Shown piece after piece: positions 57,899-64,000 of a DNA stretch of 64,000 nt. The notes beneath the pieces are model-generated. The model had not been told where the DNA came from. It saw nothing but the letters and a program-made list of their open reading frames with translations, and searched no databases. The position numbers were made by a program, and so were the translations under genes. The stretch's first letter is position 1. Each line of letters opens with the position of its first letter. The stretch comes from Nemania diffusa. Taxonomy: Eukaryota > Ascomycota > Sordariomycetes > Xylariales > Xylariaceae. The stretch lies in assembly GCA_038501195.1 (NCBI GenBank), contig JBBPUQ010000009.1:1364001-1428000 (forward strand), written 5' to 3'.

Positions 57899-60800
57899 TC
57901 ACAGGAAAAGGACCCATCGGACAACGGAGACGGCGCCTCTGCCTACACCAAGTATGATCCGTGCAAGCATCACTACAAACCAGACATACCACATAAATCC
58001 AACAAGAACCCATTCGAGAGCTAGCCAGCCGGCCCTGCGCACCCAGCGGAAACGCCGTCGTCGCCGCCTCAGCATCTTATCTATGGTGTCGACGACGCTC
58101 TTGGCCTTGAGACGCTGGTAATCCACAATATCATGGCTCACTTCGTCAGCTTCATCAGCAGCGCGGCGAGTCATATCCATAAACTCGAGGCCAATACGGT
58201 TGTGGATGGTATCTGCTCGTTGTTGCAGGCGCGGTGCCGTTTCCGTAGAGAACCCGGTTGCAGACCTTTCGAATACTTTTATAGAGCGATCAACGCTACG
58301 TGATAAAATACGAGCCGCCGTTGGGTAAAGCTCTGTTTGTGGCACATGTAAATTAGGTTCTCCATCCGGCATAAAACGCCCGATCTCTGTCCAAGCCAAG
58401 TCCTCGTCTTTGTTACTTTGCCTAGAAAGAAGATGAGGTTCATTCGCTCGTCGGGAAAGCTCCATAGCTTTAATGCCAGAACAGAGGATCAGCGTACGAA
58501 GACGTGCCACCTCACGTCTAGAAATGAGGGCATTGTGAGATAAGGAAGTCCGATCAGGTATAATCCAGTTTCGATGCTCAGATATGTGTACCCTATGCCC
58601 CATATGAGACATAGAAGACTCGTTGCCAGAAAGGGCGAGGAGATTTTGAAGTTCTTTTGACGTCTGCCTAGGCCTATTTATAGGGCGACGCGGGTCTTGA
58701 GAGCGGGTATCAATCTCGGACATGTCGGATTCGACCAAACTGTGAGGGTTACTCTCTTCCAATTCGGATAAGTCAGGCGATGCTTTACGAATATCGATAC
58801 GAGGCGGCTTCAGCTGCTCAAAGCGCGGTGATCTGCTGGGGGGGCGCGACAAGACTTGAGCAGAGGAACTAACTAGTTCATGTAAGGCGGACTTATCCAT
58901 CGAACTTGGCCTTGATTTGAATTGAGGCATGTTATCGCCTTGGTTTTTGACTGGACGGCGGCCGTCATAGTTGCGCGCTGCGCTTTTTGGTGATAATAAA
59001 GCCGACCCCCTAGGTCTACCTCTCCTAACATCCGTCTCGGATTCCTCGTCTCCTGAGTCAGAATCAGAGTCTTTTTTCCATATCAAGTCTGTCATCTTAG
59101 AGACACCACCACGAATCATATCATCTAGCTTTGCGCTTCCTTTGAATATAGTTCTGAGCCCGACTTGTTCATCAGGTCTGAGACTCAGGCTTCCTATAGC
59201 TCGGTGCGATTTATAACTTTCATGTGTTGTCTTCGTAATAAATTCTCGAGTTGAGCTCTTAGACCTGGGGCGCTCGAGGGGCTGAGTTGCATGTTCAGTG
59301 GGAGTAGGTGAGTTTGTAGTCCCGGTTGGGTTGATGGGACTGGCGATCTTCTCGATCCTCTCGTCATTCTCGCGATCTTCGCGATCACGGCTGCGATCCC
59401 GAAACATGCTCTTGACTTTTGAAAAAGGATTCCTGGCTGGTGAGCTAGGGCGACTATTGCTTGGCGAAAGATCCATGCCGATCGCTGGCACATAGCCATT
59501 TCGGTGACCCTTAGAGGGATCGAGGTCCATAGAAGACCGATAGGGAAGGTTAGGCACTTCCAAACTCGCACGTCCAGAATAAACTGGTGGTGTTTGGTCT
59601 AATTTACCTGGGAGAGCTTTGTCCAGATGCTCCATCACTTCCGTACGAGAGGGCTTATGACTATGTCCTCGGCGGGGAACTTGGGGGGTTTGCTCGGGAG
59701 TAACTATTCCTGCGGGCAACGGTTTCAGGTAGCTGATATCGGCTTCTGCAGTGGAATGATTTTGTTCGTCTTGGGACTCCTTCGCAAGCATCTCGTTCAT
59801 TTGTTTCTCGAGCAAGTCTTTGCCACTAGCACTGATAGTACCATTACGAGCTCTTCTGCGACGGTCACTTTCGTCATCTGAAGAATCTGAAGATGAACCT
59901 CGCCTAAATCTGAGAAAATCATGGTGAGAATGGATAGAACTACTATTCTTATGATGGATTCCCCTCAAATCCTGTAATTTCTGACGGGCACGGTCTCTCG
60001 TACTTGCCACTGTTGTTTCCACATCCGTCTTTATTGAGTGAGCAGCATCTTGCTCAGACATATCATGGTCGTCGCCGTCAGATTTTTCTTTGGCCACTGG
60101 GGTAGTAAGTGTAGATTTGCTAGGATCAGTCGCCTGGGTTATCGGTTGAGAGACCTCTGCCTGGGGGGTATAGATCTTGGCATAATGTCGGTTCTCAATC
60201 AAAAATCTATTATTACCCTGCTCAAGCCAATATATGTCCGCGAGCATATCTGCTGGGTCGATGCTCCACTCGAATTTCAGTCTTTTAGGCTTGTTTAACG
60301 CCGAGACTGGCCTAGGAAGGTTCGATGCTGGGGGCTGCTGTGATATATTCTCATCCACTGCCGGAAACGGTGGTAACTTTGGTGAGTCGGATATGAGCGA
60401 GGCTGCAGTGAAGGCCGCTACTTCGTCAATCCAGTCTGTAACCCTAGGCACATCCCCAAAGCCCTGTGCTTCTCCATCTATAGCCTTCCGTTCACGGGTT
60501 CTGATCTTTCGGTTGCGTATATATTGCAGCGGATTATACGCACGACCCAATGCTCGGCTCCGAGGGTGGTCAAGTGGTGAGCCTATTGAATTCGGCGAGG
60601 TCAGTGGGCTCGAGGTGGACGGTCGCGAACGTGGCTCCTGTTTCAGCGGGGGAAGGAATATGAGAAGCCTCCTGTACTGAGCCATGAGCTCTAGGTATTC
60701 CTTCGCTCTCTGGGCTCGATGAAGTGTCGAAGAGGAAAAATGGTACGTGTAGGTGCCGTCGTGATCAAATGTGGACTGTAAGGGACTGCTAATCCTCGGT

Positions 60801-61633
60801 GCCGATACGATCCTTGGAGACAGGTGGCTATCTGCCCTAGGAGAAATGCCACGTGAGCTCCGCCTCTGCTGCTGTAGGTGCTGCTTAAGACTACGCCCAG
60901 TGGTGCTGTCGGGGAGCTGAGCGAGACGGGGTGGGATGGGATTCGAAATGTTTCTGTTTGGCGCCTCTCGTCGGGACTCACTCAGACTCAGCGCCATGGA
61001 CACAATCTGGGTGGAATCGACGTCTAGAGGGGCCGAACTGGGCCGCAACGACGGAAGCATGGATCTTCGCCTGTTGGCCAATTCACTGCGCGGCCTGTCG
61101 TCGTGAACATCGAACCCGCCGGTGGACATTCGTGCGGCACGCGTCTTGGCCCGTTCTTGCCCATCCACCGACGTGTGTGGATCGACAGACACTGACGGGT
61201 TGGGGTCTCCGGAAAATCTCAAGGGGCTTTTCCCTTTGCGACTCTCGACAGGGATACGGGACCTCCTCCGGCCGTCGCTTCGATGCTTGGGGCCCGGCTT
61301 GGGGTTGTCGTTCAGGATACTGTTCGACAACAGAAACCCACCACTCGGCCGAGACTTGTGGGATCGACGTCGCTGGTGTGCGTCATGGCTCGGATTGTGG
61401 TCTCCATGCTCGGCGAATCGCGCATCTGAGCTCGGCTCTTGGAGGTGGTGCGGCGACGATCGGCCGAATGCTGCTTTATCTATCGGCATATCGTGCAGAG
61501 GACTCGCCGCCGTGCTCGACTCGCCGGTATCATAGCTACCATAGCTGCTGGAGGATCGCGGGATGGAACTCCTCACTAGGGATCGCGTAGGGACGTCGGA
61601 ATGGGAGAGGGAGCTTGCATTATGGTCTGTCAT
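57899..61633 (-). CDS. Large conserved fungal protein with C-terminal membrane anchor
   Basis: A single exon of 1244 residues. The N-terminal 280 residues are Ser/Arg-rich and disordered. Ordered-looking blocks follow: STLHRAQRAKEYLELMAQYR with RRLLIFLPPL, then RAYNPLQYIRNRKIRTRERK and AIDGEAQGFGDVPRVTDWID, then LKFEWSIDPADMLADIYWLE. A further block has VGLRTIFKGSAKLDDMIRGG. The C-terminal 200 residues are helical and end in a basic patch (MLRRRRRRFRWVRR) and a hydrophobic segment (GWLALEWVLVGFMWYVWFVV) with only about 20 residues after it. This suggests a tail-anchored protein with a cytosolic bulk. I recognise the block pattern as an uncharacterised ascomycete family and do not assign a function. 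Confidence 0.8.
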   Translation of the reverse strand: MTDHNASSLSHSDVPTRSLVRSSIPRSSSSYGSYDTGESSTAASPLHDMPIDKAAFGRSSPHHLQEPSSDARFAEHGDHNPSHDAHQRRRSHKSRPSGGFLLSNSILNDNPKPGPKHRSDGRRRSRIPVESRKGKSPLRFSGDPNPSVSVDPHTSVDGQERAKTRAARMSTGGFDVHDDRPRSELANRRRSMLPSLRPSSAPLDVDSTQIVSMALSLSESRREAPNRNISNPIPPRLAQLPDSTTGRSLKQHLQQQRRSSRGISPRADSHLSPRIVSAPRISSPLQSTFDHDGTYTYHFSSSTLHRAQRAKEYLELMAQYRRLLIFLPPLKQEPRSRPSTSSPLTSPNSIGSPLDHPRSRALGRAYNPLQYIRNRKIRTRERKAIDGEAQGFGDVPRVTDWIDEVAAFTAASLISDSPKLPPFPAVDENISQQPPASNLPRPVSALNKPKRLKFEWSIDPADMLADIYWLEQGNNRFLIENRHYAKIYTPQAEVSQPITQATDPSKSTLTTPVAKEKSDGDDHDMSEQDAAHSIKTDVETTVASTRDRARQKLQDLRGIHHKNSSSIHSHHDFLRFRRGSSSDSSDDESDRRRRARNGTISASGKDLLEKQMNEMLAKESQDEQNHSTAEADISYLKPLPAGIVTPEQTPQVPRRGHSHKPSRTEVMEHLDKALPGKLDQTPPVYSGRASLEVPNLPYRSSMDLDPSKGHRNGYVPAIGMDLSPSNSRPSSPARNPFSKVKSMFRDRSRDREDRENDERIEKIASPINPTGTTNSPTPTEHATQPLERPRSKSSTREFITKTTHESYKSHRAIGSLSLRPDEQVGLRTIFKGSAKLDDMIRGGVSKMTDLIWKKDSDSDSGDEESETDVRRGRPRGSALLSPKSAARNYDGRRPVKNQGDNMPQFKSRPSSMDKSALHELVSSSAQVLSRPPSRSPRFEQLKPPRIDIRKASPDLSELEESNPHSLVESDMSEIDTRSQDPRRPINRPRQTSKELQNLLALSGNESSMSHMGHRVHISEHRNWIIPDRTSLSHNALISRREVARLRTLILCSGIKAMELSRRANEPHLLSRQSNKDEDLAWTEIGRFMPDGEPNLHVPQTELYPTAARILSRSVDRSIKVFERSATGFSTETAPRLQQRADTIHNRIGLEFMDMTRRAADEADEVSHDIVDYQRLKAKSVVDTIDKMLRRRRRRFRWVRRAGWLALEWVLVGFMWYVWFVVMLARIILGVGRGAVSVVRWVLFL

Positions 61634-63190
61634 AGCGGTCGGGGCTGTGTGTTAGGTGCGAAGCAGTTCCCCTGCGCGGTATGTGCCAACTTCAACTAAG
61701 CTAGAGAGGCAAAGCTGTAGTAGCTATATGTGTCGCGGAATAGGGATGAGAACAAAGGAGGTAGGCATCGTGGAACGACTATAGGTAGTTAATTAACCCT
61801 AGTTGGTTGGTTCGTTGGTTGGTTGTTTGGTTTGTTGGTCGGTTCGAGTTAGCACTAGGGAAAAAGGGACAATGGTACGCAGAGCTTGAATATACTTCTA
61901 AATTACAGCGTTAGGGAGGCAAGGCAATAAATGTATTTCGAAACTCATCTACCTAAACCTGATTTCGAAGGTTGGACTGTTGGTTCCGCGTTCCGGAGTG
62001 GAGAACAAGACGTAAGGAGGTAATGGATGGGTGCCATGCATGTGAATGATGCTGACTGCACGGATAGGAGAATATGTCCAGTTTTAGCATATCCCAATAC
62101 AACCATATATTCATCTACCGGTAATTAACTCAGACTTGCATGTGGACGGAGAAAAGTTACAGTAGTCCTGGCGTAAAAGGCAAAACCTTCACTAGAAGAT
62201 CTCATGATGGTAATCGCTTTACTCGTAGCACCTAGTAACATAGGGACTGCTTTGTGCGAGCTGACGCCTCGTTTGAACAAAGGCTGAGACTTATTGAACT
62301 TTTCATGTTTGCAAGCTAATTGATCTAACTCAATTTATAGTCGTGCACTGCTCATGCCATAGTAGATGTGTCTCTCGTAGACACCGAAAGAGGCTCGGAA
62401 ACAGGCGCGATACATACTATGTATAACCGAATGAAGACAGGTTATCCACGAAGTCGATGATGCATCATGGGGAAGTAGAAAGGATATTGAAAACAATGTG
62501 AAACGGACACAGAGTGTTGCGGCACAGTCTGTATGGCTGCCTAATGTAGGTAGGCAGACCGACCAGCATCATGTCCCTCTATCTCTTTGCAGTCTCGACT
62601 GGGTACAATGGTGTACATTCTCAAGCACCAAACTGACCTTGCCATAATATATACATGGCTAGTTCTAAAGCTTCAATTGTGGTATGGTTCCTATCTCATG
62701 AACCCGTTAATACGTCGTTTAAATTCTTGAATATTTCATTTATACTTGCATTGTGGTATAGATGTGGCATCAACTTCACTCCATTTCTCTACTATGTTTT
62801 CTATATATGAACAAGGATCGCGCTCATTTACTTTCCCATCTTAGCACCTAGTAGTCTTCCATAAATCCTCTTTGACTCACACCGCATTGATAAGAGCCTT
62901 GCTCTTCGGTCGTGGCGTGTCATGTGAAGCCATACACATGCCAAGATGCCAACCGCCCCCCGTCGCCAAGAGGCTGAGAATAGCGGCACAGCTTATCATA
63001 CGCGCCATTCTCGCGTGTATATCTATTCCACGCTAAAGTAATAATAGGCAGCTTACTAGCTAATAAGCCTACTGTACACAGTTTCCTATGACCATGCCCT
63101 TGTATAAAAAGTCGGACAGGTCTACATTGGAAGAAAGGTGAAGACTACGAGATCTTAGACTCATCGCGGTAGAGAGCCTCGATATCAAAT
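61634..63190. other. Divergent promoter region
   Basis: About 1.56 kb between the large membrane-anchored gene (-) and the LITAF gene (+). It holds a (TTGG)n tract at 61802-61844 and one TAAGGAGGTA at 62013-62022. No gene is supported. Confidence 0.6.
61802..61844 (+). repeat. Imperfect (GTTG)n/TTGG microsatellite
   Basis: Tandem GGTT units with several substitutions lie about 170 bp upstream of the ATG of the 1244-residue gene, probably in its promoter or 5' leader. Confidence 0.85.
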
Positions 63191-63742
63191 ATGAGCACTG
63201 TAAGCGGAGCACCAGGGAAGCAAGACCCACCACCTCCTCAAAATGAGTTTGTACACCCCCCTTGATTCTTTGAGATATGTTTCTAACTGTCGTTAAGCAT
63301 GCCCATAATGAGTGTTCCGCCGAGGGACTACGCCCCCCCGGTGAAAGACGACGGCGTTAACAGCGTCAGGAAAACTACCCCGATACGCCGACTGCAGAGG
63401 GAGCAGGGGCCGGAGCCAGAATGGGTCAAGTGTCCATTTTGCAAGAACACGACGACTGTACGCAGAGTGTCCGAACCATCTGACGAAGCAAAGTACGCGC
63501 GCACTCCCCTCCCACCTAACCGAATGAGAGACATAATGCTAACATTGCCAACTAGGTGTCTGACCCTTTGTTGCTGCGCGCTGGGTATATTTCGCCTCTT
63601 CCTGCCCAGCGGGTCGAAGTGGTTCGAGAATATCGATATTCATTGCTCCTCGTGCGACAGACATCTCGCCACCGTGCCTCCCGACGGCGAAATCCAGATC
63701 GTCCGCGTCCCTGACCGCCAGCTGCCACCATTAAAGAAGTAG
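63191..63742 (+). CDS. LITAF-domain zinc-binding membrane protein
   Basis: Two exons (63191-63246 and 63298-63742) give 166 residues. The first encodes MSTVSGAPGKQDPPPPQN; the intron is 51 bp with donor GTTTGT and branch TCTAAC, and splicing gives NDMPIMSVPPRDYAPPV in frame. The LITAF domain has an N-terminal CPFC knuckle, a central hydrophobic segment (TRCLTLCCCALGIFRLFLP) and a C-terminal HCSSCDRHLATVP half. In this family the two CxxC halves form one zinc site with a membrane-inserted hairpin between them, on endosomal or plasma membranes. The Pro-rich N-terminus is typical. Function in fungi is not established. The domain order and lengths are normal. Confidence 0.85.
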
Positions 63743-64000
63743 TCCATGGCGGCCCCCAACTGGGAGTGACATGCTGTCTACGGCTAGGTTTAGTATCCGG
63801 TACACCACGTGGTTATTACTGAAAACTATCGGTATGTCAAGCCTTATTAGGCGCTAACAACTCCCAAGAAATTGTAGGGTAATATAAAATTGCCTGCTTA
63901 ATCGTGTTGCGACTGGAATTGCCTGGGAATTGTCTACACCCTGGCTGTTACAGGTTTTATATATGATAGACATACCGATAGATAGTCGCACCTAATGAAT
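63743..64000. other. 3' flank at window end
   Basis: Non-coding, probably the 3' UTR of the LITAF gene. Nothing else is seen. Confidence 0.5.

Noticed and set aside
60931..61590. 219-codon plus-strand ORF opposite the N-terminus of the 1244-residue protein
   Set aside because: Shadow of a Ser/Arg-rich coding region. It is Trp/Cys-rich and has no recognisable family.
1..64000. CRISPR arrays, bacterial insertion sequences, operons
   Set aside because: The window is eukaryotic. No regularly spaced direct repeats, transposase ORFs or polycistronic layout are seen.

Overview
This window is nuclear DNA of a filamentous ascomycete (Pezizomycotina, most likely Sordariomycetes; the class is inferred). 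The evidence is short introns of about 50-140 bp with GTRNGT donors, CTAAC/CTGAC branch points and YAG acceptors, plus fungal orthologues (Tfb3, NudC, Utp4, Png1, Wss1-like) and fungus-specific families (NACHT NLR with NWD-type N-terminus, GH71, PL4, DUF3835, DUF4470-MYND). Gene-dense housekeeping segments alternate with gene-poor, AT-rich or microsatellite-rich segments. There are no operons.

Layout. 1-7.5 kb holds the 3' part of an AP180-type clathrin adaptor (+), TFB3 (-), nudC (+) and a URI/Bud27-like unconventional prefoldin (-). 9-13.5 kb holds a secreted rhamnogalacturonan lyase (+) converging on a Wss1-like WLM metalloprotease (-). 13.5-27.8 kb is mixed: a short-chain dehydrogenase relic, a two-exon F-box-like protein (-), a small spliced 80-residue gene (-), a C2H2 zinc-finger protein (+), a secreted GH71 alpha-1,3-glucanase (-) and a 4.4-kb gene-poor stretch. 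27.8-33.8 kb holds UTP4 (+) and a MYND/DUF4470 protein (+) whose best reading has an in-frame TAG. 34-45 kb is a microsatellite-rich gene desert holding PNG1 (-). 45-48 kb is a NACHT-ankyrin NLR (-) with a decayed ankyrin tail. 51-64 kb holds an O-methyltransferase (+), a glycine-rich small ORF (-), an uncharacterised three-exon protein (-), a 1244-residue C-terminally membrane-anchored protein (-) and a LITAF-domain protein (+).

The genes do not form one pathway. Themes are core cell biology (endocytosis, TFIIH, dynein chaperoning, ribosome biogenesis, glycoprotein quality control, DNA-protein crosslink repair), two secreted polysaccharide-degrading enzymes, and one NLR of the fungal non-self recognition type. 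I did not find a convincing undescribed multi-gene system. The best leads are two overrepresented intergenic 10-mers (TACCTAGGTA, ten copies; TAAGGAGGTA, six copies), the NLR that seems shortened by a CAG-to-TAG change, a matching TAG in the MYND gene, and several gene models that need introns a plain ORF scan does not show.
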